A program made the position numbers and the translations under genes. A stretch of DNA of 64,000 nt from Prochilodus magdalenae (taxonomy: Eukaryota > Chordata > Actinopteri > Characiformes > Prochilodontidae). The stretch spans positions 45,001 through 109,000 of the forward strand of contig JAMWET010000790.1 of assembly GCA_024036415.1 (NCBI GenBank), read 5' to 3'. Below the pieces are notes generated by a model. The model worked only from the letters and a program-made list of their open reading frames with translations. It was not told where the DNA came from and searched no databases. Below, piece after piece: positions 25,109 to 37,862 of this stretch (positions are counted from its first letter, which is position 1; each line of letters opens with the position of its first letter).

Positions 25109-25600
25109 TGCCTCTGGTGAAGTGCTAACGGTGCGTACCGGATTTACCGCAGACCGTTCCTCTAAAGGAGCTGGATCTGCTCGTTAAAGGCTCCGTCTGG
25201 ATACTTTTGGAGCGTCTGCTAGAGGCAGCCTCGAGGACAGCTGCTCTTCAGGTCTGCAGAGAGTGGAGGCGCTTGGAAGGTTGCCGACGCTGTGCGTGAC
25301 AGAAGCCGTGTTTACAGAGGCCTGGTTGATGAAATCAGTCCCTCTTGGCCTGCAGCAGGATGCGGGCTTGGCTTGGCTGTGGATCTGAGAGGCGGGAGTT
25401 CACATCGTCCAGGAAACCGCTCTCTGCTCAGCACTTAAGACAGACTCGGAGAGATCCGTCCTCTCCTAAACAACACAGCAACACTTTCCCAAATCTCCAA
25501 AAGATAGAGATATGGGTATCATCAGATCAGATCGGATCACTCTCTGCTTTATCACAGAGATATTATAATTAGATCATTAATAAACATCAGCAGATCTGTT
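25109..25600. other. Intergenic, no feature supported
   Basis: No repeat or exon recognised apart from the flanking elements. Confidence 0.3.
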
Positions 25601-25601
25601 A

Positions 25602-25860
25602 CAGTGGAGGTAACCAGACGTCCCCTCTAAAAGCTCCCTCACAGGAAGTTCCTACAGGAGGTGGTTCTGAATACGCTGCCTGATGTCTGAGACGCTGTTT
25701 ATGATAGTGTGGAGAAGATCTCAGCCTTAAACTCCATTCATGGTGGAGGGATACATGCTGCAGGGCGCTGTGAGGTCAAATAGTCCCCCAAAGGAACTTA
25801 GTATTTCCAGGTTTTCCAGATTTTCATCATCAACATTCCATACACACTCAGAAGACACGC
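25602..25860 (+). mobile_element. MITE family M, copy f (right end truncated)
   Basis: CAGTGGAGGTAACCAGACGT starts the copy. It follows the family to TACACACTCAGAAGACACG and then diverges. Confidence 0.75.
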
Positions 25861-26948
25861 TGATCAGCTGCTGAGTTGAACGCTGTGGTGTTTCTGTGGT
25901 CTGTTTTCAGACTGAGAAAGAAGAAAGAAGTCAGAGTCAGACCCGACACGCACCGAGGAAGCTGATTACTGAGCGACATTCCGGCTTTCATAGTCCGAGT
26001 TCTGGGACTTAATCCGATCTAAGAAATCTGAGTGTGTCTCTACCTGCCCACGGCAGAGATCGAATTACGGTGTGGTTATTAGGTCTCACTGGTTAAGGAG
26101 TTTACTCGGCTCGCGGCGGAGGGATACATGCGGGGGATGCAGGTTCACTGGGAGGTTAGGTGGCAGGTTCTGTAGAATTCCTGAGAGCTCAGCGAAGCTC
26201 CTGTTTAGAGAGCTATTAAAGCCCAGGCACTCCGAGCTTTTGTACCTGACCTGAATAGAGCGCTCCTGTTTCCACCTGCCTCCCACGCTGTAGCGTTCAG
26301 CGTTAGTGTGCTCTGTCCGTCAGGATCCGAGCGTACGTGACTGCAGGACTGAAGGAGCCCCGTGTTGTTAGGGATCAGTCAGGATGAGTCATGTCGGCCT
26401 GTACTCGCCCCTGTGCAGGTGGTAAAGCACCTCGTAAGCCTTCGTGTTGATGTATTAGCGTAGCGCTCTGTTTTCGTGGGAAGTAACAGGACCTAGGTAC
26501 GCGCTGGGCTTCACGGCTCTTTAGCTTCGTTGTCTCTGCCTGCACCGACTTGAAGCACGCTGGCTCAGATCCTTCAGAGGACCAGGAATCTGATGACTCT
26601 GTTACGAGCAGAGCTCAGTAACGGCACTTTCATATTTACTGATAACAGGCTGAATTTAACGCTGTTCATTTTACAGATCTCCGTGGGTTCTGGTTATCTA
26701 GAACGAGTCCTCATATCTCCAGTGGAGCAGCTCGCCCTCCAGCAGAGACTACCACCACCATGTTCGCACACTAGCTGTAGAGAGACCCTCACACTGTTAC
26801 ACTGAAGCAGCAGCTCCAACTAGGGGGCGCTATAGTACCAACTGGAGGATGTGGGAAGAAGGAGAACCCTTGTTGGAATGTTCTACTGTAGAACATATTT
26901 ATCGGTAGCTCCGCCCATAAAACTCCAGGTAGTGTATTTTATTAATCA
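25861..26948. other. Intergenic, no gene seen
   Basis: No recognisable domain or repeat. Short open frames on both strands look random. Confidence 0.3.
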
Positions 26949-27942
26949 GTAACACCACCAGCACTAACACCACCGACATTACCATTACCAGCATTAACAC
27001 TACCAGAACTAACACTACCAGCACTAACACCACCAGCACTAACATTACCAGCATTAACACTACCGGCACTAACACTCCTAGAACAAACACTACCAGCATT
27101 AACGCTTCCGGAACTAACACTACCAGCATTAATGCTTCCGGAACTAACACTACCAGCACTAACACTACCAGCACTAACACCACCGGCATTAACATTACCA
27201 GCATTAACACTATCAGCACAAAATCCACCGGCACTAACACTTCCGGAACTAACACTACCAGCATTAATGCTTCCGGAACTAACACTACCAGCACTAACAC
27301 CACCAGCATTAACACTACCGGCACTAACACTCCTAGAACAAACACTACCAGCATTAACACTTCCAGAACTAACACTACCAGCATTAACGCTTCCGGAACT
27401 AACACTACCAGCACTAACACCACCGGCATTAACATTACCAGAATTAACACTACCAGCACTAACACCACCAGCACAGACACTACCAGAATTTACACTACCA
27501 GCACTAACACCACCAGCTCCAACACCACCAGCACAAACATTACCAGCACAAACATTACCGGCACTAACACTACCGGCACTAACACTACCGGCACTAACAC
27601 TACCGGCACTAACGCCACCAATGCTAACACTACCAGCATAAATATCACCAGCACTAACACCATCAGCACTAACATTACCAGCATTAACACTACTAGCATT
27701 AACACTACCAGCACTAACATTACCAGGATTAATACCACCATCACTAAAACCATCAGCACTAACACCTCCAGCAGTAACACTACCAGCACTAACACTACCT
27801 GCATTAACAGTACTAGCACTAAGACTTCCGGCACTAACACTACCAGCACTAACATTACTAGCTTTAACACCACCTGCACTAACACCACCAGCACTAACAC
27901 CTTCAGTACTAACACTACCAGCATTAACACTACCAGTACTAA
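26949..27942. repeat. 15-bp minisatellite, unit near CACTACCAGCACTAA (~66 units)
   Basis: Units such as ACTACCAGCACTAAC, ACCACCAGCATTAAC and CTTCCGGAACTAACA alternate. Both strands read open (Leu-Thr-Leu-Pro-Ala on plus, Val-Leu-rich on minus) purely because of the 15-bp period. Confidence 0.95.
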
Positions 27943-30249
27943 CCTTGGTGCACCAGTACTCTAATGCCTCATATGCCAGAATGTAACCCCAGCACCATTT
28001 AAGGTGGAACGGGAGAATCTGATCTAGAACCTGGTGAACGTGGTTATCAGAAAGTGTGCTTTGTGAAATGTTGATGATAAACGGGCCACAGAACCGGCCC
28101 GTAACTGCTCCACTGACTTGCCTTAGAAGTTAAACGAGGTTTCCGCCCTCTCCTGTAGAGCTGTGTGTACGTGGGTTTATATGAGGTTCTAAAGAGGTTT
28201 TATTAGAACGTCTAACAGTGTCTCTGTGTCTGCTCAGCCCTTTCGTGCCGTCGCTCCGTGCTGTCCGCTGTGAAGGTTAAAGGCGAATGAGTGGAACGTC
28301 CACCCTTTCTGGATGGAGGCCAGCGAGCGTCAGTAGGCGCCGAGGCCCCTTGTTTGGAGGACCTATCATGCGAGGCATGAACACTGCATAAATAGCCCTG
28401 TGCACTCCACGCATGACCACGCTATCAGAGGGCGAGGAGGAGACAACAATCTGCGGGAAAAAGAAAAACACTGGCAACCCGGGAGGGAGCACCTGACTGA
28501 GGTCACGTATACAGAGCTCCGCAGCAGCTCGTTCACAAGCGAGTCGGCTCTGTGACTCGACTCGCTCAGAGGAACAGCTGGGAGACGCCCAGGGTGCCCA
28601 TATCCTGCATTAATCCAGGCTTTATTTATTCCTCTGAGGTCTCCGAGTTCTCCGAGCAGCGGTCACCTCCCAAACAGCTCCCTTCCCGGCCTGTCCCTTA
28701 GAACCCAACAGGCTGTTACCGGGCCTTTAAGGCTGGGATATATAACCCAACAGCCGGATCCGTTCTAAAGGACGAGGGCCTGGAACCACACTGCTTATAG
28801 CTTCAGTGTGAGTGGGCGGAGCCAACCTTCTGGTTGCAGATGCATAAGTGCTGTACAAAACAGTGAACAGAACCATAGAACCCATTTATTCTGTATTTAA
28901 ACGGTTCTCTGATGTTCTACATAGAAAGTATGTGACTTTGTTCCCCCAGATGTGGTTCCACATGCTCATTCCCCCCTATGATCTGGTTCTAGAATGAAAC
29001 TAGCCATTTCCCCATTTTTGGCAGCTCATAAAAAATTAGATGAGCTCTCCTCTGATTGGTTGGTTTACGGCGAGACCCCACCCACAATGATCCCACAGAA
29101 GCACTATGTGGGAGTAGACTAAATAAAATGAGCCTCTGTGTAAATAAGCTCCGCCCTCATATTGTTTAGTTAGCTATGCTAGTTACTCTGAGCTAATGCC
29201 AGTCGCTATCGTTCCCTGTGCTAGCTACTGGCTCCATCTGGACACCAACACACAGTAGATTAAAGTTGATCCTCACTATGGAGCTCTCAGTTTAAGATGA
29301 TCTGCTCCAACCGCCACACACGGATACAATCACACAGCATGGCTGCTACTTACAGGCTGCTGTTGGGGTGGTGGTGCTAATAAAGGTGGAGCTGCTCCTC
29401 CCTTCAGTCTCTTCAGGGTCAGACGCTGAGCGGAGCTGCTCCATATTGTCCAGAGAGGTTTGGGAATCTGTCCGGAGTGGAATGTGCAGACTGCAGGATT
29501 AAAGGTGTTCCGGGATCCTGTTAGAGATGTGGAGCTGGAGTTCCTGTTCTCCAGCTTGGTTTGGGAATTCTCTGTTCCACCTTAAACAGTGCTGCAGGAC
29601 ATTCTGGTTCCTGTACCAGCTGCAGTATTTAAGGTGGAACGGGGCATTGGATTAGGAAGATGGTGAACAGGAAGAACTCCAGCCTGGATTATTAGGAATT
29701 CACAGAGGAACCGACCAATCACACTAACATCACCAGCATCACTTTAGTCCTTTTGGAGGTTCTAGATAACTGAGTGTGTGTATAAGTGCTAGTGTAAGCT
29801 GGGTCCGGTTTGTTGGACTCACGTACATAACATCTGTTGGAGGATCCAGGTAAAACACACAGAACGAGTGTACGTGTGTTTATCTAGAACACTTCGTGTG
29901 AACTGCTGTGAACTAAATCTTATCTCATGTATCTTACTCGTGTCATTTACCAGCGACAGGCTATCAGTTAACAGCATCATCCGCATGCATTATTCATCAT
30001 CAGCTGCGTGTTGGGGCTGTGCAGTATGGAGTGTGTGGTTGTGGATGTGTGGATGGTTTTGGATTATGTTTTGGTTTTAGTTTTAAAGGTGCAGTAACAG
30101 GTTTTATTCTCTGAGAAGAGAGTTTAGTTTAGGGTTTAGTGTTATGATAATAGCAGGCACTGGACCAAGCTCACTCTAAAGACCAGAGTTCCACTTCTAG
30201 ACTCTCATTCAAAACTGATCACTAATTCTAAATCTTAATTTCGGATTAT
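27943..30249. other. Intergenic, no gene seen
   Basis: About 2.3 kb of apparently unique sequence. I see no exon with matching splice sites and no named repeat. Confidence 0.3.
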
Positions 30250-31103
30250 GTCCAGAATATATCCAGGACATGACTACATTTAGGATATGATTATAGTATG
30301 TCCAGTATATATTCAGGATATCATTATGTCCAGTGCATATTCAGAACATGACTGTATCCAGGACATGATTATCTCCAGTATATATCCAGGACATGACAAT
30401 ATCCAGGATGTGATGATGTCTAGTATGTAATCCAGGATATGATTATGTCCAGTATATAGCCAAGACACGATTATGTCCAGTATATATCCGGGATATGACT
30501 ATATCCAGGATATGATTATGTTCAATATATATCCGGGATATGACAATATCCAGGGTACGATTATGTCCAGAGTATATCCAGGATATGACTATATCCAGGA
30601 TATGATTATGTTCAGTACGTATTCAGAACATGATTATGTCCAGTATATATCTGGGATATGACTATATCCAGGATACGATTATGTCCAGTATGTTTCCAGT
30701 ATATGACAATATCCAGGATATGATTATGTCCAGAATATATCCAGGATATGACTATATCCAGGATGCAATTATGTCCAGAATAATGACAATATCCAGGATG
30801 CGATTATGTCCAGTATATATCCAGGATATGACAATATCCAGGATACGATTATGTCCAGTATATATCCAGGATACGATTATGTCCAGTATATTTCCAGGAT
30901 ATGACTATATCCAGGATACGATTATGTTCAGTATATATCCGGGATATGACTATATCCAGGATACGATTATGTTCAGTATATATCCGGGATATGAGTATAT
31001 CCAGGATACGATTATGTTCAGTATATATCCGGGATATGAGTATATCCAGGATACGATTATGTTCAGTATATATCTGGGATATGACTATGTCCAGGATATG
31101 ATT
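30250..31103. repeat. 45-bp minisatellite (~19 units)
   Basis: The unit contains GATATGACTATATCCAGGAT and ACGATTATGTTCAGTATATA. Sub-blocks built on ATCCAGGATA make the left end degenerate. The plus-strand Tyr/Ile/Met-rich frame is an artefact. Confidence 0.93.
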
Positions 31104-31180
31104 ATCAAATCAAATCAAATCAAATTTATTTATATAGCGCTTTTAACAACTGATGATTGTCTCAAAGCAGTTCAGTACGT
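31104..31180. repeat. Short dispersed teleost repeat inside the 45-bp array
   Basis: Tandem CAAAT, then TTTATTTATATAGCGCTTTT and GATTGTCTCAAAGCAG, is a fragment widely scattered in fish genomes. It splits the array; degenerate units continue to about 31325. Confidence 0.6.
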
Positions 31181-31378
31181 ATCCAGAACATGATTATGTC
31201 CAGTATAAATCCAGGATACCATTATGTATACCATTGCATATTGTCCAGTGTATATTTAGAACATGGCTATATCCAGGACATGATTATCTCAGGTATATAG
31301 CCAAGACACAATTATGTCCAGATGGAGACTGTAATCTGCTGAACGTGTGGTCATATACTGTATGTCCCGATGTATCTA

Positions 31379-31612
31379 GACCCCCCTTCTAATGAGTACA
31401 CTCTCCCGTATGACCAGCGCAGGTGGGACAAATCGGAGCAGGAGTCATTTACACATAGACGCTGTAGTGTCCAGATTCTGTACCTCCAGCTCATCAACAA
31501 ATCCACATGTACAGCTGATCATCCCAGAGGGAGTTACACCCTGCAGCTGCTCATTAACACCCCTCTGGACATGCGGGTGTCTACGGACGTCTGGGTCCAC
31601 CGTGTGAGCTGA
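31379..31612 (+). other. Coding-like block, unrecognised
   Basis: A plus-strand frame after an AG at 31378-31379 reads NEYTLPYDQRRWDKSEQESF and later LLINTPLDMRVSTDVW, ending at a stop at 31610-31612. Composition is more protein-like than the surrounding repeats. A minus-strand frame is also open. I do not recognise a family, and a transposon fragment is possible. Confidence 0.2.
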
Positions 31613-31805
31613 TGTGTTCAGGCGTATGAACACAGTCCCCATGAAGGAAGACGCTGATCTCCAGGTCCTCTGTTTCAGCAGCGGGGTCGGGGGGTGGGGG
31701 GTGGCAGTGATCTCAGCTGTCTCTGCGTGGGCGGCAGTGTGTTCAGACGAGTCTGCTGCTGACCTACTTACTGTGAGAGGAACATAAAGAGCAGTGACTG
31801 TCCTG

Positions 31806-32290
31806 TAACCTCACACGCACAACCTCACACGCACAACCTCACACGCACACAACCTCACACGCACACAACCTCACACGCACACAACCTCACACGCACAACC
31901 TCACACGCACAACCTCACAGGCAAAAACTCACACGCACACCCTCACACGCACAACCTCACACGCACAACCTCACACGCACAACCTCACATGCACACAACC
32001 TCACACGCACACCCTCACACGCACAACCTCACACGCACAACCTCACAGGCAAAAACTCACACGCACAACCTCACACGCACAACCTCACACGCACAAACTC
32101 ACACGCACAAACTCACACGCACACAACCTCACACGCACACAACCTCACAAACACACAACCTCTCACACACGCAAACTCACACACACACACCCTCACGCAC
32201 AAACTCACACACACAACCTCACACGCACATCCTAACATACACAACCTCACACACACACACAAACTCACACACAACCTCATACACACAACA
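31806..32290. repeat. 14-bp CACACGCACAACCT minisatellite
   Basis: Units of CACACGCACAACCT with 16-bp variants that add CA, degenerating to (CA)n at the right. Confidence 0.93.
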
Positions 32291-32784
32291 GGAACTGCAG
32301 AAAGAAGCCGCCTGTGAAGAACTGACACTGAGGCTTTGAGCTTGTTTCCTCTCTACAGACAAACTCAAAATAACCGCAGACGTGTTTCTGTTTACTTGTG
32401 GAATGAATGTTAATGACATATAATAGCTAAACTGATGCCAGAGACAGAACACCCGACACCTGGACGCACCTGTTAAACTGGACTGTGTAAAACCTACAGC
32501 GCTGTGCTGTCTGCTTCTGCCTTCCAGGAAACAGACTTCCCGAACAGTGCCAGGAGTTAGGGTGTCACTGAAAGGTCACGAAGCAAAGATTGGTTTTGTA
32601 GAGCGCTCATTCAGCAGACACGCCTGAGCACTGCACACGACAGACTATAAACATATATCACCTAGAATAAGAGTCTTTTACACCACAGAGTCAAAACCAG
32701 GTGTGACACAGTGAGACAGGCTAATGATTCTAGTTCCACACTCGACCGCACGTGTGAGGTAAGCAAGGGCGGGGCTTATCTCTG
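32291..32784. other. Intergenic, no feature supported
   Basis: No exon or repeat recognised. Confidence 0.3.
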
Positions 32785-33430
32785 TACCTGACTGACCCAA
32801 CACCACCACTACAGACATCCAGCGAGCAGTGGTGTCCTCCATGAGTCATCCTGTTAGTGCAGCACCATCAGCAGACGGCTGCACCACGCAGGACTACATG
32901 CACACAGACCGTTACCACGACTGTCCTTAACACCACGTCACCGTCACCAAAGACTGCAGTGGTGTCGTACCAGACTGTCATGGAGTGACTCAGAATGGCA
33001 GCGGGTCATCTTCAGTGACGAGTCCCGCTTTAGTCTTGGTGGAGACGCCCAACGAATCCGTGTGTGGAGGCACCGTGGTCAGCACCGAGATGAACGGTCT
33101 GTAGTCACACGTCCAGAAGGCCTGGTGTTCCTCCACCTCCACCCCTACCGCACCATCTGCAGGAACTGTGCGAGGATGTTCAAGCTGCATGGGATGGATT
33201 ATCACAGGACTCCATCAGGAACCTCTACAGCTCCATACCGAGACGTCTGGCGTGTTGGGTTAGCGAACATGGCGGCCCGACGCCATACTGAGAGACAGAC
33301 TTCTGTATGTGTAGCTCAATAAATATTGATCATATCAGTCTAAACTTATCACCAGTTATTGATCCTGGTCACCTTTATCCTCCTTCCCAACACACCTGCA
33401 CCCGCACACCTCCTCCTGTGTGCGGCTGTT
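32785..33430 (+). pseudogene. Internally deleted Tc1-like transposase, copy 1
   Basis: The frame RVIFSDESRFSLGGDAQRIR followed by VWRHRGQH is the first catalytic-Asp block of a Tc1/mariner transposase. After a junction near 33120 the reading moves to a different frame carrying QAAWDGLSQDSIRNLYSSIP and a stop after GGPTPY, the C-terminal block. The region that should carry the second Asp and Glu is missing. Copy 2 at 47340-47905 has the same junction, so this deleted form was mobilised. An AATAAA follows the stop. Confidence 0.8.
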
Positions 33431-34218
33431 CCTGATGATGAGTGTATTGAGTATACTAAGTATGTAGTTAGTATATGAAAATAGCACAGCGTCTAAGCAG
33501 GAAGTGTAGTTAAAGGAAGTTATGTCCTGTTTCTCCTCCTGGGTTTCTGAGCAGCAGGTACAGGGAGAACCGGGTTCTTTCTACCTTGGCTGTGAATGAG
33601 AGTCTCTTTACGGAAGTGGAGAAAGGCTGCTGAGTTCTGTCAGGATTGAAAGAAGGTCATTCAGAGTGCATCGAATTCTTTCCCGATAGCTATAAACGAG
33701 GGACGTCTCTGATCCATTCGGAGTGGGTGGGAGGTGTGGGAAGTTTTAACAGAAGTCGTCTTACCAATAACCCTCTAACCGTGTTCCTCTGCCTGCCTTC
33801 CACACTGACCGCTGTGCTGATGCTCACTTGGTATATAGTGTTCTACTGCTTCACCGTGTGACTTCCTGTGCTCAGCTGTGGCGTGTGCAGTAGCTGTAAT
33901 CTCTGAGCGGAGCAGTGGAGCTCATGAGGGCTTGGCCCGTATGTCAACAGAGGAAATTCTTGGAAAGCGCAGTAATTTAAACACAGTGGCGTGTCCTTCC
34001 CACAGACCCCCTGATATCTCTCCATGCAGAGGAGGCTGGAGGAAGGAAAGCACGTCCTCCACCCGGATAAGTAAGGAAGAGGAGAAGGCTCGGGAGAAGA
34101 TCTTAGTTTAGGTGGTTCATTTTCCAATAAAATAAAGAGCTGCATCAAAACCCGCTCGGAACGCAATAAAGATCCAGACCTACTTACACCTCTCCCTTTA
34201 GTCCTCCACTGGAGGACC
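33431..34218. other. Intergenic, no gene seen
   Basis: Short open frames on both strands, none with recognisable motifs. Confidence 0.3.
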
Positions 34219-35066
34219 AATACTAAAGTATGCACCTTTAGATTTACTTAAGTATGGAGAGTAACTGTACTAAAGTACTTACCTTCAGATGTACTTAAGT
34301 ATGGAGAGTAACTGTACTAAAGTACTTACCTTCAGATGTACTTAAGTATGGAGAGTAACAGTACTAAAGTATGCACCTTTAGATTTACTTAAGTATGGAG
34401 AGTAACAGTACTAAAGTATGTATCTTCAGATGTACTTAGGTATGGAGAGTAACTGTACTAAAGTATGTACCTTCAGATGTACTTAAGTATGGAGAGTAAC
34501 AGTACTAAAGTATGTACCTTCAGATGTACTTAAGTATGGAGAGTACCAGTACTAAAGTATGTACCTTCAGATGTACTTAAGTATGGAGAGTAACAGTACT
34601 AAAGTATGTACCTTCAGATGTACTTAAGTATGGAGAGTAACAGTACTAAAGTATGTATCTTCAGATGTACTTAAGTATGGAGAGTAACAGTACTAAAGTA
34701 TGTACCTTCAGATGTACTTAACAGTACTAAAGTATGTATCTTCAGATGTACTTAAGTATGGAGAGTAACAGTACTAAAGTATGTACCTTCAGATGTACTT
34801 AAGTATGGAGAGTAACAGTACTAAAGTATTTACCTTCAGATGTACTTAAGTATGGAGAGTACCAGTACTAAAGTATGTACCTTCAGATGTACTTAAGTAT
34901 GGAGAGTAACAGTACTAAAGTATGTACTTCAGATGTACTTAAGTATGGAGAGTACCAGTACTAAAGTATGTACCTTCAGATGTACTTAAGTATGGAGAGT
35001 ACCAGTACTAAAGGATGTCCCTTCAGATGTACTCAAGTATGGAGAGTACCAGTACTAAAGTATTTA
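34219..35066. repeat. 47-bp minisatellite (~18 units)
   Basis: The unit contains AGTACTAAAGTATGTACCTT and CAGATGTACTTAAGTATGGA, then GAGTAAC. It includes self-complementary words (AGTACT, TACTTAAGTA), so single strands could fold. Confidence 0.95.
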
Positions 35067-35186
35067 CCAAGCTCTGTCCAACAGGTCAACATAAGCTCAG
35101 AGTGACCACTGTCCCCTGACTGGTGGGCTTAGTTTGGAGACTCTGAGATGAGGAGTTAAACACCTGTACACATATCCATTCCTCGT

Positions 35187-35384
35187 TTATCTGATCAGCC
35201 TATCGTGTGGCAGCGGAGCCGTGCACAAGCTCATGCAGATACGCTCCAGCAGCTTCAGGTAATGTTCACCTCCACCTTCAGAATGGGGGAATGAGATCTC
35301 GGTGATTCTGAGCGTGACGTGGTTGTTGGTGCCAGACGGCCCAGTTTGAGTGTGCTGATCTCCTGGGATCTTCAGGTACAGCAT
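35187..35384 (-). CDS. Candidate terminal exon of an unrecognised gene
   Basis: A minus-strand frame reads MLYLKIPGDQHTQTGPSGTN, then HVTLRITEISFPHSEGGG and ends at a stop at 35187-35189. It is preceded by a pyrimidine-containing tract and an AG (CTCTGAG), so it could be a phase-0 terminal exon. The exon candidate at 38778-38890 ends in phase 0, which fits. I do not know the family. A decayed retroelement is the main alternative. Confidence 0.3.
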   Translation of the reverse strand: MLYLKIPGDQHTQTGPSGTNNHVTLRITEISFPHSEGGGEHYLKLLERICMSLCTAPLPHDRLIR

Positions 35385-35639
35385 CTCAGAGTTCCTCAGA
35401 AAGGAGCAGTAAAGGAAAACACCCCGTGAGCTGCAGCTCTGCTGACCTGCCGGGTAAGAGCGGCATCAGCGGAGAACGGCTAGACCGGCTCCAGCTAACA
35501 GTAAGCTCAGATAAACACTCCGTACGACTGGGCTAAGCTGAAGAGCGACTCGGAACCTCCAACCGTGGAGCTAAAACAGCAGACACGTCGGGTTCGACTG
35601 GGATGGAAAGCTGAGGCTGGTCAGGATTTCGGGCTTACG

Positions 35640-36740
35640 GGTGGTGGGGTCTTGTGTCAGGTTGTCTCCGCTCACGTTGGGCGGTTAATCCGGATCCATC
35701 AGTTTAAATGACCACAGCCTAGTATTGTTGCTGACCATGTGCGTCCCCTCATGACCACAATGGACCTTCTGCTACTTTCAACATGATGATGCTCCCCGTC
35801 ACAAAGCAGAAGTCATCTCAAACCAGTTTCAAGAACACAGTGATGAGTTCAGCGTTCCTCGGTTTCCTTCCCAGTAACCGGAGCTACATGACGTGACGTG
35901 TGGTCTGGCCAAAGGCCAGTCGCGCTAATATGTGGACGGACCGGCTTTAGCTTGGCTTACACATTCACCATCACATCACTAATGATTCCCCCGATGTTCC
36001 TGATCCACTCTTTCACCATCTGAGCCCGATGAATCTCGGCACTGTCGTCTTGGAATACAGCCGTGCCATCAGGACAGAACGCTACTGGTTGGATAATCCG
36101 GTCATTCAGGTGGTCAGCTGACCGCACTTTATTACTACCTAACATTGCTGAGCCTCAACCTGACCCACTGAAGCCCCCTCCAGATCTTACACTGCCTCCA
36201 GAGACGTGTACAGTGGGCACTGTGCATGATAGGAGCATCACCTCCTGCTCCTCCCTGACGCTCCCATCACTCTGGTATAGGGTCAGTCTGGACTCATCAG
36301 ACCACATGACCTTCCATCACTCCAGAGCCCAGTCTTTGGGTTCAGACTGAAGCTGATCAGTCTCTCTGACGAGTGGTCTTCTATAGTTCACTCAGCTGTT
36401 TAGTTCGGATCCTGGGAGTTCCGGTCATGTGGGAATGATTTTACTGCCACTGTTAAACCCAGTCGGGAATTCAACCGGCCCGTTTTACCTTACCAGGTGT
36501 TCAGGAGTGCCCAGTCAGTTCAGACAGTTCTGGTCATTCCAGCTTCTCCTCAGCGGTTTTCTTGGCTGCAGGACAATGATCCAACCTTCTGATTCACAGT
36601 GAGACCTTTTCCATGTCCACCCACGTCTTCCCACATGGTGGTTTAGGGAACGAGAAGCTGCTCACTGCACCAGTTAGGGGGGTTAAAGGAGCGCATGAAT
36701 CACGGCAGTAACTACCCAATCAGAGAAGTGTTTACATATA
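35640..36740 (-). pseudogene. Decayed Tc1-like transposon with transposase remnant
   Basis: A minus-strand frame (35957-36145) contains VRSADHLNDRIIQPVAFCPD and TAVFQDDSAEIHRAQMVKEW, the second catalytic-Asp block of Tc1-like transposases (normally QDDN.RIHRA). Flanking plus-strand words such as GGACTCATCAGACCACATGA and GGGTCAGTCTGGACTC match known teleost Tc1 copies in reverse. Stops and indels interrupt the rest. Asn is replaced by Ser after the catalytic Asp pair. It is certainly inactive. Confidence 0.75.
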
Positions 36741-37135
36741 CCTCCATACGCTGAGCCGGGTCTTGGCCGGACCGTGTGTGTTTATTCACTCCTCCGTTCT
36801 AAAGTCCTCTAAGACAAACATCTGACACACAAACAATGGAAGAATGTTCCGGACATCGTTCATATCTCAGCGTCTGAAAGCTTCTCTGACACCAGACACT
36901 GCAAACAATGAGGACAGTCTAGTTGCTCTTGTTGCTCTGGAGACCGTCGCTAAGGACCCAACTGAATTACAGCAGGACTGATGAGATTTGGGCTCCTTAA
37001 AGGTCCCGCTTCCCATTCCGTACCCTCCACTGACCGCTATTCGGACCAAGACCTCCATAACAGTTCATTTTGAAGAGCCACTTTCCAGGCTCTTAGAGTT
37101 AAACTGGGCCCTTCAGACTGGTATATGATCCCTCA

Positions 37136-37177
37136 CATACATACATACATACATACATACATACATACATACATACA

Positions 37178-37207
<30 letters not shown>
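37136..37207. repeat. (ACAT)n microsatellite
   Basis: About 18 perfect tetranucleotide units. Confidence 0.98.
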
Positions 37208-37208
<1 letters not shown>

Positions 37209-37369
37209 CACTCGTTATTCAGTAAATCATTCAGTAATACATGCTGACTTTCTACAGTGAACACAAGATACTAGGAGGCATGAGGAGTCGGTCCTTCATA
37301 CACAGATACACAGATGCTGTATTGATCCTGAAGGAAGTTTAGCAAAGGGCTATTTACTGACAGGGAGTG

Positions 37370-37640
37370 TTGGGTAACCGTACCTGTTCAGTGGAGTGTG
37401 TGGTACTGAGTGTCTCTGCTAGGTAAGAGGTGCAAATCTAGGGGTTCACTGACAGAGAGTGTTAGGTAACCCTACCTGTTCAGTGGAACGTGTGGTAGTG
37501 AGTGTTAGGTAAGAGGTGCAGATCTAGGGGTCCTCTGACAGAGAGTGTTGGGTAACCCTACCTGTTCAGTGGAGCGTGTGGTAATGACTGTTAGGTAAGC
37601 GTTGCAGATCTAGGGGTCCACTGACAGAGAGTGTTGGGTT
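37370..37640. repeat. Tandem repeat with ~86-bp unit (~3 units)
   Basis: Units contain CTGACAGAGAGTGTTGGGTA, CCTACCTGTTCAGTGGA and GTTAGGTAAGAGGTGCAGAT. It is followed by a separate ~60-bp repeat. Confidence 0.85.
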
Positions 37641-37675
37641 GGTGTAGGAGCCAGGCCTGCCGGAGTCACAGCTGC

Positions 37676-37862
37676 ACTCTGTTAACACTGTATAGTGTGT
37701 TCAGGTCAGTCAGATCTAACAGCCTGTCTGATCTCTCTGTTAACACTGTTTAGTGTGTTCAGGTCTTCTGTCAGATCTAACAGCCTGTCTGATCTCTCTG
37801 TTAACACCGTATAGTGTGTTCAGGTCTTCTGTCAGAGCTAACAGTCTGTCTGATCTCTTTGT
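37676..37862. repeat. Tandem repeat with ~60-bp unit (~3 units)
   Basis: Units contain TAGTGTGTTCAGGTCTTCTG and CAGATCTAACAGCCTGTCTG. Confidence 0.85.

Noticed and set aside
22980..25128. Open frames of 661, 365, 364 and 327 codons on both strands
   Set aside because: They translate a 22-bp tandem repeat; both strands and several frames are open simultaneously and the products are low complexity.
26899..27930. Leu-Thr-Leu-Pro-Ala repeat protein and Val-Leu-rich hydrophobic protein
   Set aside because: Both are readings of the same 15-bp minisatellite on opposite strands.
33062..33322. 86-codon frame (MWRHRGQH...) as a novel gene
   Set aside because: It crosses the deletion junction of a Tc1-like element; the true C-terminal block lies in another frame of the same bases.
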